Origin: Hoylesella timonensis 4401737 = DSM 22865 = JCM 15640
GTDB taxonomy: Bacteria > Bacteroidota > Bacteroidia > Bacteroidales > Bacteroidaceae
Assembly (NCBI RefSeq): GCF_000455445.1
Contig: NZ_HG417096.1
Span: 74,598-138,597, forward strand
Direction: 5' to 3'
DNA length: 64,000 nucleotides
Shown here: piece by piece, positions 17,565 to 25,547 of the stretch
How positions within the stretch are numbered: the first letter of the stretch is position 1
How the letters are laid out: each line of letters begins with the position of its first letter
Notes under the pieces: model-generated
The model's input: the letters and a program-made list of their open reading frames with translations, nothing else
Told to the model about the DNA's origin: nothing
Databases searched by the model: none
Position numbers and translations under genes: made by a program

Positions 17565-17956
17565 CCCACCAACGGCATGCAAATTCGTGGCTTTTAACAA
17601 TGCTTTTCCCTTGAAATTGCATGGGAGTTAAATACATGTCGGTTTGTTGTTATCTTAGTGTATTGAAATGCAGAGATTTTCGTTGTTAGTTCATATTTGA
17701 CGTATTTGTGACGAGAGACTCAAAAGTTTGAGAATATGGATAGCGTTAAGCGGTGTGTTATCAAGAAAAATCGCCATCATCCAAAAGCTCAATTTTTATT
17801 TCTTCCATGGGGCTGGTTCATGAGTAGGCATGCTTCTTAAGCCGTAGGTTGGTTAGAACGAACCAAAAATACAAACGCCATGCATGGCATTTACAAACTA
17901 ATTCACTAAATTTGCAGGAGATACTTCATGCTGTTTGAAGGAAAGAGAGAAATGAG

Positions 17957-18574
17957 ATGAAAAATCAGCAAAAGTCATTTAATTCCGATAGGAAACGAAC
18001 ATCTGTCGGTGGAAGTGTGTTGTACATCAAGAACATGGTGTGCGACCGCTGCATCATGGCTGTACGGCAGTTGCTACAAAGGATGGGTATCGCACTTCAA
18101 TCTGTAGAGTTAGGGGTGGTAAGATTGGCTGAAGAACTCAGCAAAGAACAGTTGGAAATGCTTCAAAAAGATTTGCTGCAACTGGGGTTTGAGCTACTTG
18201 ACGACAAAAGGCAGCAAACCATCGACCGCATCAAGACCCTCATTGTCGATCTGGTTCATTATCATGACAACCGCTCCGAGCTCAACCTCTCCGACTATCT
18301 GGCACAACAGTTGCACAGTGAATATAGCAGTTTGAGCAAACTCTTTAGTGAGTTTACGGGTATCACCATTGAGCGTTATTTCATTCTGCAGCGCATTGAA
18401 CGTGTCAAGGAGCTTATTTTTTACGACCAGTTGTCGCTCACCGAAATCGCTTATAAACTCAATTACTCGAGTGTCGCTTATCTGTCGAGTCAATTCAAGC
18501 AAATCACGGGCATGACACCCTCGCAATTCAAGGCGTTGAAGAAAAACATGCGTAGAGGATTGGACACTATCTGA
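17957..18574 (+). CDS. HMA-AraC fusion regulator of the copper module
   Basis: The 205-residue product joins an N-terminal heavy-metal-associated domain (residues about 20-85, with NMVCDRCIMAV as the metal-binding CxxC) to a C-terminal AraC-type DNA-binding domain (residues about 105-200: LTEIAYKLNYSSVAYLSSQFKQITGMTPSQFK). The first half should sense Cu(I) or a similar metal and the second should bind DNA. Its neighbours are a copper chaperone and a copper ATPase, so control of copper efflux is the likely role. A TAAATTTG box at 17907-17914 lies upstream. Confidence 0.85.
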   Translation: MKNQQKSFNSDRKRTSVGGSVLYIKNMVCDRCIMAVRQLLQRMGIALQSVELGVVRLAEELSKEQLEMLQKDLLQLGFELLDDKRQQTIDRIKTLIVDLVHYHDNRSELNLSDYLAQQLHSEYSSLSKLFSEFTGITIERYFILQRIERVKELIFYDQLSLTEIAYKLNYSSVAYLSSQFKQITGMTPSQFKALKKNMRRGLDTI

Positions 18575-18666
18575 TATCTTTTTTTTATAATTTTCTCCCA
18601 AAATTCCATAACACGCTTTGCGGATAAAGGATGTATCTTTGCAGTGTTCAATCAAAACATAGAACA

Positions 18667-18876
18667 ATGGAAAAGAAAACATTTACAATCAACGGAATGG
18701 CTTGCGAGCATTGCAAGGCTATGGTAGAAAAGCGTTTATCGTGTTTAATAGGAGTTGAGTCAGCAAAGGTTGATTTGGCACACCACACTGCCGAGGTGGC
18801 TTATGATGAGGAGTTAATAAGCCCAAAGGAGATGAAGAAGGCAGTAGACGAGGCAGGCTACGACTTCCAAGTGTGA
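18667..18876 (+). CDS. copZ: CopZ-like copper chaperone
   Basis: The 69-residue product is a single heavy-metal-associated domain with the motif GMACEHC (Cys12 and Cys15 after a short strand) and the alternating strand-helix pattern ending DEAGYDFQV. Such proteins pass Cu(I) to a P1B ATPase. The ATG at 18667 fits the family length; a longer in-frame option from 18631 would add an unrelated segment. A TATCTTTG box at 18634-18641 is just upstream. The copper ATPase gene follows, separated by a palindromic element. Confidence 0.88.
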   Translation: MEKKTFTINGMACEHCKAMVEKRLSCLIGVESAKVDLAHHTAEVAYDEELISPKEMKKAVDEAGYDFQV

Positions 18877-18885
18877 ACATTCTTT

Positions 18886-19080
18886 AGGCTGGTTCTATAA
18901 ATTACCACCGTATTATTGTGAGAAAATTTTACGAAATACGTTTTGTTACCTTTTGGATTCTTTTTGGCTCAAAATATAAGTTCGCTCAGTCGTGTAGCTC
19001 GCTACACTCCTTTACTCACTTACATTTTGATCTCAAAAATAAGACCAAAATCTAACAAAGCTAATTTATAGAACCAGCCT
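18886..19080. repeat. 195-bp palindromic (MITE-like) element
   Basis: Perfect 19-bp terminal inverted repeats lie at 18886-18904 and 19062-19080 (arm AGGCTGGTTCTATAAATTA). The inside continues as an imperfect palindrome (TTTTGTTA...TAACAAAG, TTTTGG...CCAAAA, CTCAAAAT...ATTTTGATCTC) to an apex GTGTAGC-TC-GCTACAC. The whole element could fold into one long hairpin. It lacks an open reading frame. It sits between copZ and copA, so it may affect read-through in the copper operon. Confidence 0.75.
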
Positions 19081-19090
19081 TCAGCTTTTT

Positions 19091-19139
19091 AGCTTGCCAA
19101 CTTGTCAACTTTTTAACTCAGTAACTCATCAACTTTTTA
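19091..19139. repeat. Imperfect repeats of the CAACTTGTCAACT type
   Basis: AACTT(G/T)-rich repeats (CAACTTGTCAACTTTTTAAC, then TCATCAACTTTTTAAC) lie just upstream of copA. The 13-mer CAACTTGTCAACT at 19098-19110 also occurs in the large inverted repeat between aroF and tyrA (25524-25536). Confidence 0.5.
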
Positions 19140-19146
19140 ACACAAC

Positions 19147-21072
19147 ATGATGAAGAAAACAATTCCAGTAGTGGGAATGGCATGTGCGGCTTGTTCTGCC
19201 CATGTAGAGCGAACGCTCAATTCCTTGCAAGGGGTACACTCGGCAGCGGTTAGTTTGCCTGGTAGAAGTGCCTTGGTAGACTATGATGAACAGGTGATTT
19301 CACCCGAAGAGATGAAACGTGCCATCAATAACATAGGTTATGACCTCGTGATAGACGAAGAACAATCTGTGGAAGCAATAGAGCAGAATGAATATAGCCT
19401 GTTGAGGCGAAAGGTCATTCTCTCTTGGGTTTTTGCCGTGTTGTGCATGGCTGTATCGATGAGGTGGATTGATTTAGGGGCAAAAAATATCGTTAATCAG
19501 GTAGCGTTGCTTTTGGCTCTCGCCAATTTCATATGTTGTGGACGAGCATTTTTCACCAACGCATGGCGACAGTTGGTACATCGTTCTGCCAATATGGATA
19601 CGTTGGTGGCACTTTCTACGGGCATTGCATTCTTGTTTAGTGTGATCAATACTTTTGTCGGCGAGCAGGTTTGGGGCAGTCGAGGCATCGAATGCCACAC
19701 CTATTTTGATGCTTCGGTGATGATTATCACCTTTGTCTTGACAGGAAGATTGTTGGAGGAAAAGGCTCGAAACAGTGCTGCAAGCAGTATACGGCAGCTG
19801 ATGGGACTCTCTCCAAAGACGGCACATTTGGTTCAGGGAGACAGCATACAAGAGGTTCCACTTGCCACCATTAAAATAGGTGATACGGTAGAAGTGCGTG
19901 CAGGTGAGAAGATACCAGTAGATGGCATTGTAACATCGGCAACAAGTTTCATGAACAGCAATGGCGTTTATGTGGATGAAAGTATGATAACAGGCGAACC
20001 AACGCCAGTATTGAAACGTGAAGGCGGAGACGTCTTGGCAGGAACAGTGGTCTCGCAAGGCAAGTTTCAGTTCAAAGCTCGTCAGGTGGGTGAGCATACA
20101 GCATTGGCACAAATCATACAAATGGTGCAACAGGCTCAGGCAAGCAAAGCTCCCGTGCAGCGTATTGTAGACAAGGTGGCACTGGTGTTTGTTCCTGTAG
20201 TGTTGTTGTTGGCTTTGCTTACGTTTGTTTTGTGGTGGGTTGTAGGTGGCAACGCATTGTTGCCGCATGCGATACTGTCTGCCATTTCGGTATTGGTCAT
20301 TGCTTGTCCCTGTGCTATGGGATTGGCAACACCTACCGCACTAATGGTGGGAATGGGCAAGGCAGCACAGATGAATGTGCTCATCAAGGATGCTACAGCC
20401 TTAGAAGCCTTGCGATGTGTAGATGCCATGGTTGTGGATAAGACAGGTACACTCACTATTCCCAACCAGCAAATAGACTTTACTGAGGCAGATGATTTAT
20501 CTTTCGAGGCACGAGAGACCTTGAAACCGCATGCTCGTGAAGCCATGGAAATATTGCAAAAGCAAGAGAACATAGCGGTGTATATGATGAGTGGTGACCG
20601 TCACGATACTGTAAAATATTGGGCAGAGCGTGCAGGCATATCGCATTTTTATAGTAAAGTGCTACCCCAAGATAAAGAGAATTTGGTGCGCCAGTTGCAG
20701 AATGAGGGCAAAAAGGTAGCCATGGTGGGCGATGGCATCAATGACACGCAAGCTTTGGCATTGGCAGATGTGAGTATCGCAATGGGCAAAGGAACCGATG
20801 TGGCAATGGATGTAGCACAAGTGACCTTGATGGGTGATGATCTTAGGCGCATACCGCAAGCCATACGCTTGAGCAAACAAACGGTACAGATGATATGGCA
20901 AAACTTGTTTTGGGCATTTGTTTATAACTTGAGTTGCATTCCGTTGGCGGCAGGAGTATTGTACATTTTTGGCATTAACTTTCAGATTACCCCCATGTGG
21001 GCAAGTGTTTTAATGGCATTTTCAAGTGTAAGTGTGGTGCTGAATAGTTTGCGATTAAAGTACAAGAAGTAG
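19147..21072 (+). CDS. copA: Copper P1B-type ATPase lacking the nucleotide-binding domain
   Basis: The 641-residue product exports Cu(I) by family. Seen in order: an N-terminal metal-binding domain (GMACAAC, Cys13/16), membrane helices, the actuator-domain motif TGEP, the transmembrane CPC motif ([14 protein letters not shown]), the phosphorylation motif DKTGTLT with Asp431, GDGINDTQA, and the last helices with YNLSCIP and [11 protein letters not shown]. Only 52 residues separate Asp431 from Asp484 of the MSGD hinge, where ordinary CopA proteins have roughly 160. The HP motif (SEHP) and the nucleotide-binding N-domain are absent. The frame is continuous, so this is an in-frame architecture and not a frameshift. 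I recall similar short CopA proteins in other Bacteroidales, unverified. Confidence 0.88.
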   Translation: MMKKTIPVVGMACAACSAHVERTLNSLQGVHSAAVSLPGRSALVDYDEQVISPEEMKRAINNIGYDLVIDEEQSVEAIEQNEYSLLRRKVILSWVFAVLCMAVSMRWIDLGAKNIVNQVALLLALANFICCGRAFFTNAWRQLVHRSANMDTLVALSTGIAFLFSVINTFVGEQVWGSRGIECHTYFDASVMIITFVLTGRLLEEKARNSAASSIRQLMGLSPKTAHLVQGDSIQEVPLATIKIGDTVEVRAGEKIPVDGIVTSATSFMNSNGVYVDESMITGEPTPVLKREGGDVLAGTVVSQGKFQFKARQVGEHTALAQIIQMVQQAQASKAPVQRIVDKVALVFVPVVLLLALLTFVLWWVVGGNALLPHAILSAISVLVIACPCAMGLATPTALMVGMGKAAQMNVLIKDATALEALRCVDAMVVDKTGTLTIPNQQIDFTEADDLSFEARETLKPHAREAMEILQKQENIAVYMMSGDRHDTVKYWAERAGISHFYSKVLPQDKENLVRQLQNEGKKVAMVGDGINDTQALALADVSIAMGKGTDVAMDVAQVTLMGDDLRRIPQAIRLSKQTVQMIWQNLFWAFVYNLSCIPLAAGVLYIFGINFQITPMWASVLMAFSSVSVVLNSLRLKYKK

Positions 21073-21094
21073 AAGTTTTTTAAGCTTTTGCAAA

Positions 21095-21826
21095 TTATTT
21101 TGGCACTGGATAATTATATTGGTCAAAGTAAGTGTGACGATTGTTGGGCATCCACCCACGTTCTACCGACAATTGTATGCTGAACGAAGGATTGAAATGA
21201 TATTTCACAGCCGCTCCTAAGCGGTCGCCCATTGACGTCATATCGTAGAGAGGGCGAAACATGGGCATGGTTTGATACAGTGATTTCTGACCATAGAGAT
21301 AGGCTTCCCACCGTTCGTTGAAGCGATAACCCAATACGGCAGAGAGTCCTGCATCATGATATGACTGGTGACTCCACCTGAGACGATTGAGATAGCCACC
21401 CACTGCCAGTGATAAATTCTTGTTCAACGGCATGGCATACATTGCCGATACACTTTGTGTAAAGCCTGCTCCGCTCGGTGCATTCTTGCCAATAAACCCG
21501 AAAACAGAAGCCCCTAAATTCACGTTTAGCCCTTGATGCAAGTCCCAACCATACCAGCCTGTACCGTAATAGGGATACCAATAGTTGGACATCACCTGCC
21601 CTTGTAGGTTGAGAGTTGGCAAATGAAGTGAGTCGCTGTCTGTGGTTGACAATGCTGGCAGATAGCCATTCACCAGCGGTTGGGCTGATGCGCCAGCAGT
21701 ATGTGGCTGGACAAGGGTTACAGTGTCGGTCTTTTCGGTTTTCGACGGTAACTGTTTCTTGTTTTCTTGCGCACCTATAGGCATGCAAAATAGCACTATC
21801 AAGGGGAGAATATACCACTTCTTCAT
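21095..21826 (-). CDS. Exported hypothetical protein, probable outer-membrane barrel
   Basis: The start at 21826 gives a signal peptide (MKKWYILPLIVLFCMPIGAQ) and 243 residues. After a Thr/Ser/Pro-rich spacer the protein shows alternating hydrophobic strands with aromatic girdle residues (YWYPYYGTGWYGW, LGASVFGFIG, LSLAVGGYLNRLRW, WEAYLYGQKSLY, FSIQLSVERGW), as expected for a small beta-barrel. No specific family was recognised. It is convergent with copA and only 22 bp from its end. Confidence 0.65.
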   Translation of the reverse strand: MKKWYILPLIVLFCMPIGAQENKKQLPSKTEKTDTVTLVQPHTAGASAQPLVNGYLPALSTTDSDSLHLPTLNLQGQVMSNYWYPYYGTGWYGWDLHQGLNVNLGASVFGFIGKNAPSGAGFTQSVSAMYAMPLNKNLSLAVGGYLNRLRWSHQSYHDAGLSAVLGYRFNERWEAYLYGQKSLYQTMPMFRPLYDMTSMGDRLGAAVKYHFNPSFSIQLSVERGWMPNNRHTYFDQYNYPVPK

Positions 21827-21902
21827 GGTGAGCAAAGATAGATGATTGTGCCTATACAACAAAACTTTTAAGGGTAATTTTATTTTAATTATCAATTATT
21901 TT

Positions 21903-21933
21903 TTTGCTCCTTTGCTGTTTTGTACTATTTTTG
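21903..21933 (+). promoter_or_regulatory. Promoter of the 21959 gene
   Basis: TTTG (21903-21906) and TATTTTTG (21926-21933), 19 nt apart, fit the consensus. Transcription would begin near 21940. Confidence 0.65.
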
Positions 21934-21958
21934 TCAGCATAAAAAAGAAGAGATGACA

Positions 21959-22549
21959 ATGAAAAAAACAACCATTTTTTTGGCTTTCTTGTTATTAGGA
22001 GCCACTTCGAATATGTCTGCACAGCAGCCAAATAAAAAGAAAAAGACTTTTGAAGAGAAGGTCTCCAAGTTCGTGAAACAAACCCAAAAAGAGTTGGAAC
22101 AAGCAGGTCATGAACTCGGTGATGCTATCGGGTTCGATGATCGTCTGTACAGTAAGTCAGATTTGCTACGGGTGAATGGTTCTTACTATATGCCCTTGTA
22201 CAGCACCGATATGTATAAAGGTGATTCTGCATTGGCGTTTCGCACGCAGTGTACCAAACTGTTTCGACAAAAATATCCCAAGGCAAACATCCTGTCCGTT
22301 GCTATTCCACAGAAAGATTGGACTTTAGAAAAGATAGAAAAGGACGATGAAATAGTGGGCTATCGAAAGACTTTGCATTGTTTCATTATTGCTCGTGATG
22401 GCGATGAAGGATATATCAATGCCAAGTTTACTTATGGTCAATCTAAAAAGGTGGGACATGACTTTGTACGCTCGGTTGCTGAATGGCCAAAATGGGAACG
22501 TACAGATGTCCTAACAACATCCGTCTATCAGCAACTATTAAAGTTATAA
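21959..22549 (+). CDS. Exported hypothetical protein
   Basis: The 196-residue product has a signal peptide (MKKTTIFLAFLLLGATSNMSAQ) and a basic segment (KKKKTFEEKVSKFVKQTQKELEQAG). A folded region follows that contains RLYSKSDLLRVNGSYYMPLYSTDMYKG and a strand-rich C-terminal half. The family was not recognised. Translation could also begin at 21953 (two residues longer). The promoter at 21903-21933 excludes the more upstream frame opening at 21920. It is divergent from the barrel-like gene. Confidence 0.65.
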   Translation: MKKTTIFLAFLLLGATSNMSAQQPNKKKKTFEEKVSKFVKQTQKELEQAGHELGDAIGFDDRLYSKSDLLRVNGSYYMPLYSTDMYKGDSALAFRTQCTKLFRQKYPKANILSVAIPQKDWTLEKIEKDDEIVGYRKTLHCFIIARDGDEGYINAKFTYGQSKKVGHDFVRSVAEWPKWERTDVLTTSVYQQLLKL

Positions 22550-22712
22550 AGGTATCAATATCTTTCGCTCACTACTCGGAAGTCAATCAAAAAGCACAGA
22601 AGAATATTGTCAAGAAGACGCCAACTAAGGTTACGAAGTGTTGATATTTGATAGTACGAATGCACTAAAAGCATCTTTTTGTCTGTTGTTTTCTTATTTT
22701 TCGAGCAAAATG

Positions 22713-22744
22713 TTTGTGAGTTGCAAAATAATATTATACATTTG
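22713..22744 (+). promoter_or_regulatory. Promoter of the aromatic amino-acid operon
   Basis: TTTG (22713-22716) and TACATTTG (22737-22744) are separated by exactly 20 nt. Transcription would start near 22751, about 18 nt before the leader-peptide ATG. Confidence 0.75.
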
Positions 22745-22768
22745 CAAGCAATTAAAAAGAGAAAAAAT

Positions 22769-22852
22769 ATGTTGAACTACGTGTGCGCATCTTTTTATTA
22801 CTTCTATCTTTACTTTACAAATACTTGTGAAGCGGAATTTTGTGTGCCATAG
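22769..22852 (+). CDS. Phe/Tyr leader peptide (attenuation)
   Basis: A 27-codon frame begins 18 nt after the predicted transcription start, with GAGAAAAAAT just before the ATG. The peptide contains the run FYYFYLYF (residues 9-16); in all it has five Tyr and four Phe among 27 residues. It lies upstream of an aminotransferase, a DAHP synthase/chorismate mutase and prephenate dehydrogenase. This is the classical arrangement of a leader peptide whose translation senses charged tRNA-Phe and tRNA-Tyr. The stop codon (22850-22852) follows the anti-terminator segment at 22827-22835, as the mechanism requires. Confidence 0.85.
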   Translation: MLNYVCASFYYFYLYFTNTCEAEFCVP

Positions 22853-22920
22853 TCAATTCAAAAAAATAATCCCATGAAAGCCCCGCTTCACTATATGTGA
22901 AAGCGGGGCTTTCGCTTGTA
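22827..22920 (+). promoter_or_regulatory. Attenuator: anti-terminator and terminator arms
   Basis: The terminator hairpin pairs GAAAGCCCCGCTTCAC (22876-22891) with GTGAAAGCGGGGCTTTC (22897-22913), one bulge, loop TATAT. Inside the leader-peptide frame, GTGAAGCGG (22827-22835) is complementary to CCGCTTCAC (22883-22891) of the left terminator arm, so it can form the competing anti-terminator. A ribosome stalled in the Phe/Tyr run would leave 22827-22835 free; one that reaches the stop codon would cover it. The U-tract after the stem is poor (CTTTCGCTTG), which is unusual for an intrinsic terminator. A 32-codon frame at 22921-23019 follows, of unknown meaning. Confidence 0.75.
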
Positions 22921-23051
22921 ATGCCTCATCAAACAAATAAGGATATGAAGAGAAAGCAAAACAATTCTTCCTGTCACCATAAGGTTGAAAAGGCAAAGAT
23001 GAAGAAGTTTGAACGATAAGTTCGTGGTCTAACTATAAAATCAACAACAAA

Positions 23052-24221
23052 ATGAACATTCAACCTGCACAACGTGTGAACCAAATACAAGAATATTATT
23101 TCAGTAAGAAACTGAAAGAAGTAGCACAGCTACAAGCCTCGGGAAACGATATTATCTCACTTGCCATAGGTAGTCCTGATATGCCGCCTTCACATCAAAC
23201 GGTTCAAAAGCTCTGCGAAGTAGCCAACGACGTTTCTACACATGGCTATCAACCCACCTGTGGTACGCCAGAATTGCGCCAAGCCATGGCACGTTTTTAC
23301 GAAAAGTGGTATGGCGTGAGGCTCAATCCACAAACCGAAATACAGCCACTCATTGGTAGTAAGGAGGGTATCTTGCACGTCACGCTGGCTTTTTGCAATC
23401 CGGGTGATGTCGTATTAGTTCCCAATCCGGGTTATCCTACTTATACTTCGCTGAGTAAATTGTTGGGAGTGCAGGTACTCAATTACGACTTACGTGAGGA
23501 GAATGCATGGCAGCCCGACTTTGCAGAGTTAGAACAAATGGATTTGACAAAGGTTCGACTGATGTGGACCAATTATCCTCACATGCCTACGGGTGGCAAT
23601 GCGCAATTGGAGACGTATGAGAAATTAGTGGCATTTGCGCAAAAACATAATATTGTGATTGTCAACGATAATCCTTATTCGTTCATACTCAACGACCGTC
23701 CCTTGTCAATCATGCAGGTAGAGGGAGCCAAAGATTGCTGCATAGAGTTCAACTCTATGTCGAAAAGCTTTAATATGCCAGGGTGGAGAGTGGGCTTGTG
23801 CGCATCGAATGCAACGTATATTTCGTGGATTCTCAAGATAAAAAGCAACATGGACAGTGGCACCTTTCGCGGTATTCAGTTGGCTGCAGCTGAGGCATAC
23901 AATACCAATGACGAAATGTGGCATTATATAAATAATGTGAAGGTGTACAAAGAGCGTCGCAAGATAGCTGAGAAGATCATGCAAGTCTTGGGCTGTAGCT
24001 ACGATCATGCACAAGTGGGGATGTTTTTATGGGGGCGTATTCCTGCCAAATATAAGGATGCCGAGCAACTCACCGAACGCGTGTTGCACACGTCGAACGT
24101 TTTTATCACCCCAGGATTTATATTTGGTAGCAACGGGAAACGCTATATCCGAATATCACTTTGTGCTAAAGAAACAAAGATGAACGAAGCCTTGATGCGC
24201 CTTCAGGCAATGGCATGGTAG
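23052..24221 (+). CDS. Class I/II PLP aminotransferase, aromatic operon
   Basis: The 389-residue product is a fold-type I aminotransferase. The PLP lysine lies in SMSKSFNMPGWRVG, the cofactor Asn/Asp/Tyr region in NYPHMPTGG...VNDNPYSF, and the substrate-carboxylate Arg in RYIRISLC. Its place as first structural gene after a Phe/Tyr attenuator and before aroF and tyrA suggests it transaminates phenylpyruvate, hydroxyphenylpyruvate or prephenate. From sequence alone an LL-diaminopimelate- or aspartate-type specificity cannot be excluded. The ATG at 23052 follows AAAATCAACAACAAA without a Shine-Dalgarno sequence. Confidence 0.88.
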   Translation: MNIQPAQRVNQIQEYYFSKKLKEVAQLQASGNDIISLAIGSPDMPPSHQTVQKLCEVANDVSTHGYQPTCGTPELRQAMARFYEKWYGVRLNPQTEIQPLIGSKEGILHVTLAFCNPGDVVLVPNPGYPTYTSLSKLLGVQVLNYDLREENAWQPDFAELEQMDLTKVRLMWTNYPHMPTGGNAQLETYEKLVAFAQKHNIVIVNDNPYSFILNDRPLSIMQVEGAKDCCIEFNSMSKSFNMPGWRVGLCASNATYISWILKIKSNMDSGTFRGIQLAAAEAYNTNDEMWHYINNVKVYKERRKIAEKIMQVLGCSYDHAQVGMFLWGRIPAKYKDAEQLTERVLHTSNVFITPGFIFGSNGKRYIRISLCAKETKMNEALMRLQAMAW

Positions 24222-24353
24222 ACGGTTATGATGTAACAAAGTATTCAAAATCAATGGGAGAATTTGAACAAAACGAGCAATTAGAAATATTTATATGGAT
24301 AAAATATTTACCTTTGCCATTGTGTCAAAGGTGATAGAAAATAGAAAAATGAA

Positions 24354-25418
24354 ATGGAATTAGACTTATTACCACTCAATTTACAAAGCGATGTAAAGCG
24401 TCCTTTTGTCATTGCGGGACCTTGTAGTGCCGAAACAGAGCAACAGGTCATGGAGACAGCATGGCAATTGAAAAGGAAAGGATGCCATAATTTTAGGGCT
24501 GGTGTGTGGAAACCTCGCACCAAACCTGGTTGTTTCGAAGGGAAAGGAGAGGAAGCCTTGTCATGGTTGAGGCGTGTAAGGCAAGAGACAGGCATGTTAG
24601 TGTCTACCGAGGTGGCTACACCACAGCATGTAGAGTTGTGCTTGAAATATGAATTAGATTTTCTGTGGGTAGGAGCTCGCACGACAACTAACCCCTTTGC
24701 CATGCAGGCTTTGGCTGATGCACTGCAAGGAGTAGATATCCCCGTGTTTGTAAAAAACCCTGTTAATCCAGATTTGGAGTTATGGATGGGAGCCATGGAA
24801 CGTCTCAATAGGGCAGGTATTCAACGCATAGCAGCCATACATCGTGGCTTTTCAAGTTATGAAAAATCTATGTATCGCAATCTCCCTATGTGGCAAATTC
24901 CCATTGAGTTGCATCGCCGCATCCCGCAGCTTCCAATCATTTGCGACCCCAGTCATATGGGTGGAAAGCGTGAACTGATAGCTCCACTTTGTCAACAAGC
25001 CATGGATTTGGGATTCGAAGGGCTGATTGTTGAGTCACATTGCAACCCTAATGCTGCTTGGAGCGATGCAAAACAGCAGGTTCTTCCAGCGGAGTTAGAT
25101 GCCATTTTGTCTAAGCTGGTGGTGCGAGATGAATATACAACAACCGATGATTTGCAAAATTTGCGAGCAGAAATAGACCAGTTAGACGACCAACTGATGA
25201 ATTTGTTAAGTAAACGACTTCGCATTTGTCGTGAAATAGGGCAGTATAAGAAGGAACACAATTTAACCGTTTTGCAATCAAATAGATACAGTGAAATCTT
25301 AGACAAGCGTGGAAAGCAAGGTGTGCAATATGGACTATCGGCAGAGAGTGTGGCAAATATCTTTGAAGAGATACACCAAGAGAGCGTGAGGCAACAACTG
25401 AAAATCATTAATTCATAA
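24354..25418 (+). CDS. aroF: DAHP synthase / chorismate mutase fusion
   Basis: The 354-residue product has two domains. Residues of about 1-260 form a type I-beta (KDO8P-like) DAHP synthase: FVIAGPCSAET, FRAGVWKPRTKPG, ICDPSHMGGKRELI and VESHCNPNAAWSDAKQQ. Residues of about 265-350 are an AroQ-type chorismate mutase: LRAEIDQLDDQLMNLLSKRLRICREIGQYKKEH. The enzyme would catalyse the first shikimate step and the conversion of chorismate to prephenate; in related fusions the mutase domain also mediates feedback. Its stop codon lies inside the left arm of a 33-bp inverted repeat. Confidence 0.95.
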   Translation: MELDLLPLNLQSDVKRPFVIAGPCSAETEQQVMETAWQLKRKGCHNFRAGVWKPRTKPGCFEGKGEEALSWLRRVRQETGMLVSTEVATPQHVELCLKYELDFLWVGARTTTNPFAMQALADALQGVDIPVFVKNPVNPDLELWMGAMERLNRAGIQRIAAIHRGFSSYEKSMYRNLPMWQIPIELHRRIPQLPIICDPSHMGGKRELIAPLCQQAMDLGFEGLIVESHCNPNAAWSDAKQQVLPAELDAILSKLVVRDEYTTTDDLQNLRAEIDQLDDQLMNLLSKRLRICREIGQYKKEHNLTVLQSNRYSEILDKRGKQGVQYGLSAESVANIFEEIHQESVRQQLKIINS

Positions 25419-25547
25419 TATAGTTGACAAGTTGACGAGTTTATGAGTTTACAAGTTGACGAGGATACAAGTAAATAAACTTATTGCTTATAAGACTATC
25501 AACTGGTGAACTTGTAAACTCGTCAACTTGTCAACTATATTATGAAT
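25411..25547. repeat. 33-bp inverted repeat filling the aroF-tyrA gap
   Basis: Perfect 33-bp arms lie at 25411-25443 and 25515-25547, separated by 71 bp. The left arm contains the aroF stop codon and the right arm reaches the tyrA start codon. The arms are built from AGTTGAC/GTCAACT and AGTTTAC/GTAAACT repeats, and a second register (GTTTACAAGTT 25447-25457 with AACTTGTAAAC 25509-25519) gives an alternative pairing. In mRNA this would be a very stable hairpin that could stall transcription or hide the tyrA start. Confidence 0.85.

Noticed and set aside
21095..21826. Assignment of the barrel-like protein to the copper module.
   Set aside because: It is convergent with copA, has no metal-binding motif and no shared promoter.
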